A stretch of 64,000 nucleotides of DNA from Saccharopolyspora gloriosae (GCF_022828475.1 NZ_CP059557.1:1860001-1924000), one strand, 5' to 3'. Shown: positions 51,479 to 58,915, counted from the stretch's first letter. The notes: generated by a model from the letters alone, not told the origin. Translations and numbers: made by a program.

Positions 51479-52474
51479 TCAGGAATGCTTGGAGTGGCGG
51501 GCGAGCGCGAGGTACACGTCGTCGAGCGTCGGCTCGCCGAAGGCCAGTTCGGCCGCTTCGATCCCGGCGTCGTCGAGCACCCGGATCACCGTGGCCGTGT
51601 CCCGCGAGGCCTCGATCGGCGTGACGATCGCGGTGCCGTCCCTGCCGACCGACGGTTCCATTCCGGCCCGGCGCAGCGCCGCACAGCCCGTTTCCGGGTC
51701 GGTCCCGGGCTCCAGCACCACCGTCACCGTGCGCTGCCCGACCTGAGCCTTCAGTTCCGAAGCGGAACCGGAGGCCACGACGTTCCCGGCCGACAGCACG
51801 GTGATCGTGTCGGCGAGCCGATCGGCCTCGTCGAGGTACTGGGTGGTCAGCAGCACCGTGGTGCCCTCGTCGACGAGGCGTTCCACGATGCCCCACATGG
51901 CGATCCGGCTCGACGGGTCCAGGCCGGTCGTCGGCTCGTCCAGGAAGATCACTTCGGGGTTCCCGACGAGGCAGGCCGCCAGGTCCAGCCTGCGCCGCAT
52001 CCCGCCCGAGTAGGTGCGCGCCCGCCGATGCGCGGCCTCGGTGAGGTCGAACGCCTCCAGCAGCTCACCGGCGCGCTTGCGGGCCCGGCCGCCGTCGGCG
52101 CCGAGCAGCCGAGCCAACATGATCAGGTTGTCGCGGCCGCTCATCTCCTCGTCCACGGAGGCGAACTGCCCGGTCAGGCCGATGCGCTTGCGCACTTCCT
52201 TGGGCTGGGCCGCGACGTCGAACCCGGCGACCCGCGCGACGCCCGAACCGGCGGGCACCATGGCGGTCAAGATGTTCACCAGCGTCGTCTTGCCCGCACC
52301 GTTGTGCCCGAGCAATCCGAGCACGGAACCCTTCGGCACGGCCAGAGTCACCGACTCCAGCGCGGGCACCGAACCGAAGGACTTGCCGACCCCGATCGCC
52401 TCGATCATCGGTGCGTCGGTGTCGTTGCTGCCGCGAGCGGGTCGGCCGTCGGGGGCCGTGGTCAGCGCGGTCAT
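51479..52474 (-). CDS. ABC transporter ATP-binding protein (DrrA family)
   Basis: 331 residues from ATG 52474 (MTALTTAPDG), preceded by GGGGGA. Walker A GHNGAGKTT at 56-64, signature YSGGMRRRLDLA, Walker B VIFLDEPTTGLD, and switch-His region LLTTQYLDEADRLAD. The C-terminal extension (VTVVLEPGTDPETG ... GEPTLDDVYLALA) with the LDDVY motif is characteristic of DrrA-type drug-export ATPases. It pairs with the permease downstream. It is divergent from the second glycosyltransferase across a ~300-base region that holds a candidate PAS-LuxR site. Confidence 0.94.
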   Translation of the reverse strand: MTALTTAPDGRPARGSNDTDAPMIEAIGVGKSFGSVPALESVTLAVPKGSVLGLLGHNGAGKTTLVNILTAMVPAGSGVARVAGFDVAAQPKEVRKRIGLTGQFASVDEEMSGRDNLIMLARLLGADGGRARKRAGELLEAFDLTEAAHRRARTYSGGMRRRLDLAACLVGNPEVIFLDEPTTGLDPSSRIAMWGIVERLVDEGTTVLLTTQYLDEADRLADTITVLSAGNVVASGSASELKAQVGQRTVTVVLEPGTDPETGCAALRRAGMEPSVGRDGTAIVTPIEASRDTATVIRVLDDAGIEAAELAFGEPTLDDVYLALARHSKHS

Positions 52475-52702
52475 GGATGAATCCCCCACAACTGGGTCGT
52501 CGTGTGTCCAGGGGACCGTCCAGGTGTGGGCCGCGAGTCCCCCGGAGCCGCGGGCCGAGCATGCGGCACGGATCAGCGGGGGCACCAACCGCTCGTAACA
52601 ACAAAACACTCGTGCGAAGACTAGCTTCCGGCTGATCGCACGGATGGCGGCGGATCACACGACTGTAACGCCGCGAGCCGGGTTGCGAAACGCCCCGCAA
52701 CA

Positions 52703-52736
52703 CTAGGGATCACCCCACTCGCCGCGGTCGTAGCGT
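52703..52736 (+). promoter_or_regulatory. Candidate PAS-LuxR (PimM-type) operator and promoter of the second glycosyltransferase
   Basis: ctagggatcaccccac (52703-52718) matches 13 of 16 positions of CTVGGGAWWTCCCBAG. tagcgt (52731-52736) is a good -10, again exactly 28 bases after the first base of the operator, the same geometry as before the loading-module gene. A gttgcg / cgcaac inverted repeat lies just upstream (52682-52701). The rest of the ~300-base divergent region (52475-52774) shows nothing else I can name. Confidence 0.6.
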
Positions 52737-52774
52737 GGCTGCGCAACGCATCCCGCCGAGCGAAGGAAATGCCC

Positions 52775-54013
52775 ATGCGAGTGTTGTTCTCGGTGTCCTC
52801 GTGGCCTGGGCACTACTTCCCGATGGTGCCGCTCGGCTGGGCGCTGCGCGCCGCGGGCCACGACGTCCGGGTGCTCTGCGCGGAGTCCGATGTGGACGCC
52901 GTGACGCGTGCCGGGTTGACTCCGGTGCCGGTGCTGGAGGGAATCGACCTGCTGCTCGGCGCGCGCATGATCAACCTGATCGGCGCGTACCAGGGCAACT
53001 GGCCGTATCCGACGCCACCGCTGCACCCGGAGACAGGTAAACCGCTCGACCTCGCCGCCTTCGATTTCGGTGCGTGGCACGAACAACTGCGCCCCACGCT
53101 GCTGGAACGCGCCACCCGCAGCACCGACGCCGCCGTGGCCTACGGCCGCGACTGGAAACCGGATCTTGTGGTGCACGACATGATGAGCCTGGAAGGACCG
53201 CTGGTCGCCAAGGTGACCGGAGTGCCCGACGTGCTCCAGCTGTGGGGTCCGGTGGGCACCGGCGACGACTACAGCCCCGTCGGTGGTGGCGCGAAGGCCC
53301 AGCCGGCCGTGCCGGTCGACACCAGCGCCGCGTTCGCCCGCTACGGCGTCGGCGAGATGGGGTTTCACCACATCGACCACGTGCTCGATCCCTGTCCGGA
53401 CCTGATCAAGCCGAACAACGGCGAACATCGCATCCCGGCCCGCTACGTCCCGTACAACGGTCCGGGCGCGGCGCCGCTGGACCTGCCGCCGCGCACCGAC
53501 CGGCCGCGGGTGTGCGTGGTGTGGGGCCGGTCGGCGACGCGCACGTTCGGCGCGACGGTGAACAAGATGCCGCAGGTGGTGCACGCCGCCACGACCCTCG
53601 GCTACGAGGTGCTGCTGCTGTCCTCGCCCGCCGACGCGCAGGATTGCGGCCCGCTGCCGGATTCGGTGCACGTGCGCAACGACGTCCCGCTGAGCCTGGT
53701 GTTGCCCGGTTGCGACGCGGTGGTGCACTACGGCGGCGGGGGAGTGACGATGACCTCGGTGGTGGCCGGGGTGCCGCAGCTGTCGCTGCCCTGCGGCTTC
53801 GACCAGACGGCGATGGCCCGCCGAGTCACGGATTCCGGCGCAGGCCTGGACATCCCCAACTGGGAAGCCGACACCGAAGGCATCACGACCGCCCTGGGCC
53901 GCCTCCTCGCGGAGCCCGCCTTCACGAAGTCCGCCACCGAACTCGCCACCGCCGCAGCAGAACTCCCCACCCCCGCCGAGGCCGTCCCCACCCTCACGAC
54001 CCTCGTCCCCTGA
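52775..54013 (+). CDS. Glycosyltransferase for a second (deoxy)sugar, EryCIII/DesVII-like GT1 family
   Basis: 412 residues from ATG 52775 (MRVLFSVSSWPGHYFPMVPLGWALRAAGHDVRVL); GAAGGA is 7 bases before it, while an ATG two codons earlier is too close. The N-terminus is typical of macrolide deoxysugar transferases. The donor-site loop is VVHYGGGGVTMTSVVAGVPQLSLP near 316-338. It differs clearly from the NysDI-like enzyme and resembles the EryCIII/EryBV group. Some of that group need a P450-like activator protein, and none is visible here. The convergent genes downstream make a 2,6-dideoxysugar, so it probably attaches that sugar to the polyene, as the digitoxose of nystatin A3. The acceptor position cannot be told. 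Confidence 0.9.
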   Translation: MRVLFSVSSWPGHYFPMVPLGWALRAAGHDVRVLCAESDVDAVTRAGLTPVPVLEGIDLLLGARMINLIGAYQGNWPYPTPPLHPETGKPLDLAAFDFGAWHEQLRPTLLERATRSTDAAVAYGRDWKPDLVVHDMMSLEGPLVAKVTGVPDVLQLWGPVGTGDDYSPVGGGAKAQPAVPVDTSAAFARYGVGEMGFHHIDHVLDPCPDLIKPNNGEHRIPARYVPYNGPGAAPLDLPPRTDRPRVCVVWGRSATRTFGATVNKMPQVVHAATTLGYEVLLLSSPADAQDCGPLPDSVHVRNDVPLSLVLPGCDAVVHYGGGGVTMTSVVAGVPQLSLPCGFDQTAMARRVTDSGAGLDIPNWEADTEGITTALGRLLAEPAFTKSATELATAAAELPTPAEAVPTLTTLVP

Positions 54014-54070
54014 CCTCCCTCAGCCGAACACCCCTCCACCAGCTCCGTCCAGCCGAGCGGGCCGCTCACC

Positions 54071-54172
54071 CGGAGATCGGCGGGGTGAACGGCTCGTTCG
54101 ACCAATAGGTTTGGTCGAACGGGCCGTTGACCCGGAGATCGGTGGGGTGAACGGCTCGTTCGACCAATAGGA
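54071..54172. repeat. Tandem 40-base direct repeat forming a bidirectional terminator
   Basis: cggagatcggcggggtgaac and the following 20 bases (54071-54110) recur at 54132-54171 with one mismatch. gtgaacggctcgttcgacca (54086 on) pairs with tggtcgaacgggccgttgac (54112 on) into a ~20-bp hairpin. The second copy can pair with gggcgaaaggggcgttcgcc at 54175-54194. The block lies between convergent genes and should stop transcription both ways. Confidence 0.75.
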
Positions 54173-54194
54173 CTGGGCGAAAGGGGCGTTCGCC

Positions 54195-54953
54195 TCAGGC
54201 GGTTGCTGGGGAGTAGGAGTCGAAGTAGCGGTCGAGGAGCTCGTCGAGGTAGGCGGGGCCGAAGTCGAGGTCGGCGAACTCCGGCACCAGGCGGTGCAGC
54301 TTCGCGAGGCTCACCCGGGTGAGCTGCGGTGCACGCCGCACCAGGCGCCGCTCGGCGTCCACCCCGAGCCGCCGCTGCAACCCGTCCACGATGTCCGGGA
54401 CGGCGATCGGTGAACCGGAGGCCACGTTCACCGCCGTACCGTGCACGTCCCGTGCGCACAACGCGTCGAGCACCGGCGGAACGTGGCGCACGTCCAGCAG
54501 ATCCCGGTACGCCTCCGGGTGCACCGTCACGGAACCGGCGAGCACACCGCGAGCCAGCGTGGGCAGCAACTGCTCCGGCTGCTGCCCGTCGCCGACGAGA
54601 TGCGTCAGCCGCAGCACCAGATATCGGGCACCGGAGAGCTCGCAGACCCGCTCCAGCGCGAGTTTGTGCCTGCCGTAGGCGTTGATCGGGAACACCGGCC
54701 CGTCCTCCACGCCCGGCAGCCCGTCCGACCCGTAGAGCGCTGCCGACGAAGTCGACAGGAACACCACCCGCCGCCCGTCCTTGCGGCAACGGCGCAGCAC
54801 CTCGCCGACGAGCGCGGCCTCCCGGTCGAACCCGGCGGTGTCGGCCGCGGCCGTCGTCGACACCCCGGCGGCGATCACCGTGACATCGGGGTGGGCGTCG
54901 CCGAAGTGAGCCGTGAAGTGGCGGGCGAGGAATCCGTTGCCGACGATCTCCAT
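54195..54953 (-). CDS. NAD(P)-dependent sugar 4-ketoreductase (short, SDR-type epimerase/dehydratase family)
   Basis: 252 residues from ATG 54953. N-terminal VGNGFLARHF is a compact Rossmann loop. LSTSSAALYG holds the catalytic Ser region and NAYGRHKLALERV the Y93-x3-K97 pair. The protein is shorter than full-length epimerases (~330), as are several dTDP-4-keto-6-deoxyhexose 4-ketoreductases (EryBIV/TylCIV role). Its start codon overlaps the stop of the 3-ketoreductase (TGATG), so translation is coupled. It is third in the run 2,3-dehydratase, 3-ketoreductase, 4-ketoreductase, which together give a 2,6-dideoxyhexose. The role is inferred mainly from this operon; stereochemistry at C-4 is unknown. 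Confidence 0.85.
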   Translation of the reverse strand: MEIVGNGFLARHFTAHFGDAHPDVTVIAAGVSTTAAADTAGFDREAALVGEVLRRCRKDGRRVVFLSTSSAALYGSDGLPGVEDGPVFPINAYGRHKLALERVCELSGARYLVLRLTHLVGDGQQPEQLLPTLARGVLAGSVTVHPEAYRDLLDVRHVPPVLDALCARDVHGTAVNVASGSPIAVPDIVDGLQRRLGVDAERRLVRRAPQLTRVSLAKLHRLVPEFADLDFGPAYLDELLDRYFDSYSPATA

Positions 54954-55933
54954 CAGGCCCGTACCCGAACCGCCTGCTCGCGCACTTCGGTGATCAGCCG
55001 AGCCGTCTCGTCGGCCGCGTCGAGCCAAGCGGGCTCGTCCGGGCCGCGATCCCGCGCGGCGTGGGCGAAAGCGGCGATGGAGGCGCGGAACTGGTGGGAG
55101 GCGCCGAGCGTGAGCACCTCCGCGTGGTCCTGCTCGTCGATGCGCAGCACCGGGCGGTGTTCGGCGGGAGGGGTGAACGCGCGATCCAGGCTCAGCGCCG
55201 CAGCGGAGCCCCACAGCCCGTAGCTCGACCGGTAGGTGTGCTGGAAACCGAACTCCAGGTCGGCGAACACGCCCTCCGGCGATACCAGCAGCACGTGCCC
55301 GGCCAGGTCCACGCCGAGTCGTTCGTCGACCCGCAGCGTCGCGCCCGCCACCGACAGACCCGGCCCGAGCAGCAGTTGCGCCGCCCGCAACGGATACACC
55401 CCGACGTCGAGCAGCGAGCCGCCGCCGAGTTCCCGGTCGTAGCGGATGTCCGCGGCGGGCAGCGGCGGAATGCCGAACGTCGCGGTGAACGTGCGCAGCG
55501 CACCGATCCGTCCGTCGGCGACGAGTTCGGCGACCTTCACGTGCTGCGGGTGGTGCAGGAACGCGAAGTTCTCCCGCAGCACCAAGCCTTTCTCCCGCGC
55601 GAGCCCGGTGAGCTCGCGGGTGCGGGCGGCGTCATCGGTGAGCGGTTTCTCGCACAACACGTGCTTGCCTGCCCGCAACGCGCGCGACGTCCACTCGTGG
55701 TGCAGCGCAGTCGGCAGCGAGAGGTAGATCGCGTCGATCTCCGGATCGGCGATGAGCTCGTCGTAGCCGGTGGCCGTGCCGCCGAACCGCGCGGCGAACT
55801 CCGCGGCCTTCGCCGCGTCCCTGCTGGCCACGGCCGCCGTGGTCAGCTCCGGCACGTCGGCGACGGCGGGCAGCGTGCGGCGCCGCGCGATCGCCGAGCA
55901 GCCCAGCACGCCCAGCCGCACCGGCGCGCTCAC
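54953..55933 (-). CDS. Gfo/Idh/MocA oxidoreductase, dTDP-3-keto-2,6-dideoxyhexose 3-ketoreductase-like
   Basis: 326 residues from GTG 55933. The N-terminus VRLGVLGCSAIARR is an NAD(P)-binding loop. CEKPLTDD carries the family catalytic Lys (K96), followed by ENFAFLHHPQHVKV. KijD10 and SpnN, which reduce C-3 after 2,3-dehydration, belong to this family. The GTG overlaps the dehydratase stop by 4 bases (GTGA), a sign of coupled translation and joint function. The product with the 2,3-dehydratase is a dTDP-4-keto-2,6-dideoxyhexose. No 3,5-epimerase or C-methyltransferase is near, so digitoxose or olivose types are favoured over mycarose. Confidence 0.91.
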   Translation of the reverse strand: MSAPVRLGVLGCSAIARRRTLPAVADVPELTTAAVASRDAAKAAEFAARFGGTATGYDELIADPEIDAIYLSLPTALHHEWTSRALRAGKHVLCEKPLTDDAARTRELTGLAREKGLVLRENFAFLHHPQHVKVAELVADGRIGALRTFTATFGIPPLPAADIRYDRELGGGSLLDVGVYPLRAAQLLLGPGLSVAGATLRVDERLGVDLAGHVLLVSPEGVFADLEFGFQHTYRSSYGLWGSAAALSLDRAFTPPAEHRPVLRIDEQDHAEVLTLGASHQFRASIAAFAHAARDRGPDEPAWLDAADETARLITEVREQAVRVRA

Positions 55934-57363
55934 CGCAGGCCCCGCAGGCAGGCGATGAGGCTGCGGGCCTGCACGTTGACGTAGTGGCTGTGCTTGAGCA
56001 GCTCGGTGAGCTGGTGCAGCGTCAGCCAGCGGTAGTCCGGCAGGTCGGCGTCCGGGAAGTCCGCGTCGACTTCGATGATCTGGTACCGGTTGCGGGCTTC
56101 GTGGAACCGCCCGCCCTCTTCGGAGAGTTCGGTGTCGAACAGCACCTGCTCAGGATGGCGGTCGAGCACCAGGTCCAGGAACGGCGGCCGGTATTGCACG
56201 CCGAGTCCGGTGTAGTTCTCAGGCGTGCACTGCACGGTCGGTGCCAACTCCACCACATCGAGGTACCCGGGTTCGACGCGCGCATTCATCAGCGCGTGCA
56301 GCACACCGTCGACCCGTTTCACCAGCACCGCCACCATGCCGGTGCCGTAGGGCCGCAGCAGCGGTTGGGTCCAGCCGCCGACTTCGCGGCTGTTGCTGCG
56401 CACGTCGACGGCGACGACGTTGAAGAAGGTGCCGAGCTCGTGGTGGATCTCGTTCGGGGTGCGCCGCCACCGCCGCACCCCGGCCAGCGGGATCAGGTCA
56501 GTGCGCACCAGGTGCTCGGACTGCTGCGCGGTGATCCAGCTGCGGACCTCGGCGGTGGTGTGCAGGGTGCCGGAGAGCGGATCGCGGGAGCGTTCCAGCG
56601 ACTCGGCCACACCGCCGGGTTCCGCCGCGGCTCCTTCGAAACCGCCGGGCATGCAGGACAGCACGGTGCGCGAGTCCATGTTCACCAGGTTGTCCACGGC
56701 CAGCAGCCGGTGCAGCTGGCCGAGCGTCACCCAGCGGAAGTCGTCGTGCTCGGCGACCGGCTCGTGCACCTCGACGATCATGTTGCGGTTGCGCTTGCGG
56801 AAGAACCAGGAGCCCTGCTCGGACTGCAGGACGTCGCTGAGCACGTGCTGCGCGTCGGCGTCCCGGAAGTGCTCCAGGTACGGCACCGCGTTGCCCGCGT
56901 GCACCCGCGTGTAGTTGCTGCGGGTGGCCTGCACCGTCGGGGACAGCTGCACGCCGTTGACGTTGCCCGGTTCGGTCTTCGCCTGCATCAGGCAGTGCAG
57001 CACGCCGTTGATCTCGCGCACCAGGATGCCGAGGATGCCGATCTCGGGCTGGTTGATGATCGGTTGCGTCCAGGTGCGCACCGGACCGTAGTCGCTGTGC
57101 ACTCGCAGGCCTTGGATGCTGAAGAACTTGCCGCTGTCGTGGCCGAGGTCGCCGGTGGCGTCATCGAAGCGCCATTTGTTCAGCTCCGCGAACGGAATGA
57201 GCCGGACGTCGTGCAGTTGTTCGGCGTTGCGTTCCTCGATCCAGGCGAACAGGTCTTCGGTGGGATGCAGCGCGTCCTGTTCGGTGCCGGCCGAGCGCGC
57301 CAAGCGGTGCGGCAGCGTCGTGTCCGGCTTGCGCAGCAAGCCCGTTCCGGCGGAACGCGCCAT
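55930..57363 (-). CDS. NDP-hexose 2,3-dehydratase
   Basis: 477 residues, the normal size for the family (EryBVI, TylCVI, SpnO). It is built from two similar halves: WTQPIINQPEIGILGILV ... SPTVQATRSNY and WTQPLLRPYGTGMVAVLV ... APTVQCTPENY, each followed by a helical WxTLxQLxxLL segment. It removes the C-2 hydroxyl from dTDP-4-keto-6-deoxyglucose, the committed step to 2-deoxysugars. ATG 57363 follows GAGGAGA. It heads the three-gene deoxysugar run read towards 54195. dTDP-glucose synthase and 4,6-dehydratase are not in the window and may be shared with cell-wall sugar genes elsewhere. Confidence 0.96.
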   Translation of the reverse strand: MARSAGTGLLRKPDTTLPHRLARSAGTEQDALHPTEDLFAWIEERNAEQLHDVRLIPFAELNKWRFDDATGDLGHDSGKFFSIQGLRVHSDYGPVRTWTQPIINQPEIGILGILVREINGVLHCLMQAKTEPGNVNGVQLSPTVQATRSNYTRVHAGNAVPYLEHFRDADAQHVLSDVLQSEQGSWFFRKRNRNMIVEVHEPVAEHDDFRWVTLGQLHRLLAVDNLVNMDSRTVLSCMPGGFEGAAAEPGGVAESLERSRDPLSGTLHTTAEVRSWITAQQSEHLVRTDLIPLAGVRRWRRTPNEIHHELGTFFNVVAVDVRSNSREVGGWTQPLLRPYGTGMVAVLVKRVDGVLHALMNARVEPGYLDVVELAPTVQCTPENYTGLGVQYRPPFLDLVLDRHPEQVLFDTELSEEGGRFHEARNRYQIIEVDADFPDADLPDYRWLTLHQLTELLKHSHYVNVQARSLIACLRGLR

Positions 57364-57427
57364 TGGGGTCTCCTCACGACGGTGATGCCGGCGGTTCGCT
57401 GGCGCGGCCCGCCGGGTCGCAACCCCA

Positions 57428-57461
57428 TTCCTATCGGGGAAAAAGTAGGCGAAACCCCAAT
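57428..57461 (-). promoter_or_regulatory. Possible promoter and weak PAS-LuxR-like site of the deoxysugar operon
   Basis: On the minus strand attggggtttcgccta (57461-57446) matches only 10 of 16 positions of the PimM consensus. It lies exactly 28 bases ahead of taggaa (57433-57428), a fair -10, about 65 bases before the dehydratase start. The spacing agrees with the two better sites; the sequence match is weak. Confidence 0.3.
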
Positions 57462-57481
57462 CCCGCCGGAACGTCGTGCGG

Positions 57482-57811
57482 TCAGACGCCCTTCGGCGTC
57501 ACCTCGCCCATCTTGGACCAGCCATCGCCGGAGGTTTCGACGTTGATGATGTCCGGGGTGGTGGCGACCGCTTCGGACATCAGCTCGATGGCGGCCTTGA
57601 AGTGCGCCGACTGGACGTGCTCGGCCCCGGCTTCCTGGGAGGCGAAGCCTTCGGTGAGCACGAAGACGTTCGGGTCGTCGACGCTGCGGGACCAGTCGAA
57701 GAACAGGTTGCCCGGTTCGTTGCGGGTCGCCTGGGTGAAGTCGTCGACCAGCGAGAGCCACTGCTCGGCGCGGTCGGGACGGACGGTGAACTTGACGACG
57801 ATGAAGATCAC
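57482..57811 (-). CDS. Antibiotic biosynthesis monooxygenase (ABM/YgiN-type) family protein
   Basis: 109 residues from GTG 57811, after AGGAG. It has the ferredoxin-like alpha-beta fold pattern: IFIVVKFTVRPDRAEQWLSLVDDF, EPGNLFFDWSRSVDDPNVFVLTEGF and AGAEHVQSAHFKAAIELM. The conserved E-H-x4-H-F segment is typical of YgiN-like quinol monooxygenases and ABM proteins. It is a single gene between the deoxysugar operon and a DJ-1 gene, all on the minus strand. Probably a housekeeping or redox-protection gene rather than part of the polyene pathway, but a tailoring role cannot be excluded. Confidence 0.85.
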   Translation of the reverse strand: MIFIVVKFTVRPDRAEQWLSLVDDFTQATRNEPGNLFFDWSRSVDDPNVFVLTEGFASQEAGAEHVQSAHFKAAIELMSEAVATTPDIINVETSGDGWSKMGEVTPKGV

Positions 57812-58018
57812 GGCTGGCTCCTGGTGGTGGCTGGATTGACCGGGGACGCACCCGGCGACGAGTGCATGATGACCTCTCGGAAACCGCCGGAGAACCCGCG
57901 TTGTCACATGCTGATAATGCGAATCCGGTGCAGGGCTCCGCTGCCTTCGCCTTGCCGGCGCGAATCCGTGCCTGGCGGCCGGAGGCCGTGCTTGGATGCG
58001 CGTTAGCGCATAGCCCAC

Positions 58019-58145
58019 GTCGAACAGCCGGTCGCCGGCGGGTTCTCAGTGAGCCTCTCGCGAGGACGGCATTTTCCCTCGTGGCGAAACCACTCGGGAA
58101 AATGCCAACGCACGGGCCAGGGCTCACGGAGGTTCCGCCGGCTAC
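58019..58145 (-). repeat. MITE-like structured intergenic repeat, copy G, inverted, outside the PKS block
   Basis: Read on the minus strand it carries ggcggaacctccgtgagcc, gcattttcccgagtggtt, gagggaaaatgccgtcctcgc and gagaggctcactgagaacccgc. ggcattttccc and gggaaaatgcc pair perfectly and the stem continues inward with gtgg / ccac. The stem sequence differs from copies B and E but keeps pairing. A separate small hairpin, atgcgc-gtta-gcgcat, is at 57996-58011. The rest of the gap 57812-58161 shows no gene. Confidence 0.65.
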
Positions 58146-58161
58146 CGGCTCCCCGCGAAGG

Positions 58162-58860
58162 TCACCGCGAGGCCAGGGACTTGATGATCTGGTTCGCCAG
58201 CGGGGCTGAGGATGCGGGGTTCTGGCCGGTGAACAGGTTGCGGTCCGCGATCACGTTCGGTTCCCACGGGGCGCCCTCTTGGAAATCCGCACCGAGCTGC
58301 ACGAGGCGGTCCTGCACCAGCCACTTCGCCTTGTCGGCCAACCCGACCTGCTGTTCCTCGGCATTGGTGAACGCCGTGAGCCGGTAACCCGTGAACGGCG
58401 AGGAGCCGCCCTGCTCGGTGGCCAGCAGCGCGGCCGGGGCGTGGCAGACGACGCCCAGCGGCTTGCCGGAGTCGAGGGTCGCGGCCAGCAACCGGCCCGA
58501 CCCGGCGTCGACCGCGAGGTCCTCCATCGGGCCGTGTCCACCGGGGTAGAAGACCGCGGCGTAGTCGGCGAGGTCGACGTCGTCCAGGTTGATCGGGTCG
58601 TTGAGCTCGGTGAACGTCTCCAGCCCGTTCGCCACGGCGTCGGCCTGCTCCTGCCCGCCGTTGGCGCCCGCGCCCAGGCTGCCCTGGTCGACGGTGGGCC
58701 GCACGCCGCCGGGAGTGGCCACGGTGATGTCGTATCCGGCCGCGGTGAACGCGCGGTAGGGCGCTACGGCCTCCTCCGCCCAGAATCCGGTCGGGTGCTT
58801 GCTGCCGTCGGCCAGCGTCCAGTGGTCGGCTCCGGTCAGCACGAACAGGATCTTCGCCAT
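58162..58860 (-). CDS. DJ-1/PfpI (Hsp31-like) family protein
   Basis: 232 residues from ATG 58860, directly after a strong AGGAGG. The nucleophile elbow is GVVCHAPAALL (Cys139-His140), with FWAEE (Glu29) near the N-terminus and FYPGGHGPMEDL in the middle. This is the Cys-His and Glu arrangement of class I glutamine-amidotransferase-like DJ-1/Hsp31 proteins, several of which act as glutathione-independent glyoxalases. Divergent from a GAF-domain regulator over ~325 bases that contain a 21-base palindrome. Likely an aldehyde or stress gene outside the polyene cluster. Confidence 0.92.
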   Translation of the reverse strand: MAKILFVLTGADHWTLADGSKHPTGFWAEEAVAPYRAFTAAGYDITVATPGGVRPTVDQGSLGAGANGGQEQADAVANGLETFTELNDPINLDDVDLADYAAVFYPGGHGPMEDLAVDAGSGRLLAATLDSGKPLGVVCHAPAALLATEQGGSSPFTGYRLTAFTNAEEQQVGLADKAKWLVQDRLVQLGADFQEGAPWEPNVIADRNLFTGQNPASSAPLANQIIKSLASR

Positions 58861-58894
58861 GGGGCGGCCCTCCTGAGGCGTCGGTCGTTCCTGT

Positions 58895-58915
58895 GCACGC
58901 CCATCATGGGCGTGC
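58895..58915. promoter_or_regulatory. Candidate operator: 21-base palindrome upstream of the DJ-1 gene
   Basis: gcacgcccat-c-atgggcgtgc is a perfect 10-1-10 inverted repeat ending 35 bases before the DJ-1 start codon. It lies in the divergent region shared with the GAF regulator, a natural place for that regulator to bind. Nothing else stands out in 58916-59186. Confidence 0.5.

Noticed and set aside
57870-57925. A further degenerate repeat copy (gccggagaacccgcgttgtcac)
   Set aside because: Only about 30 bases resemble the family, with many mismatches and no pairing arm, so it was not annotated.
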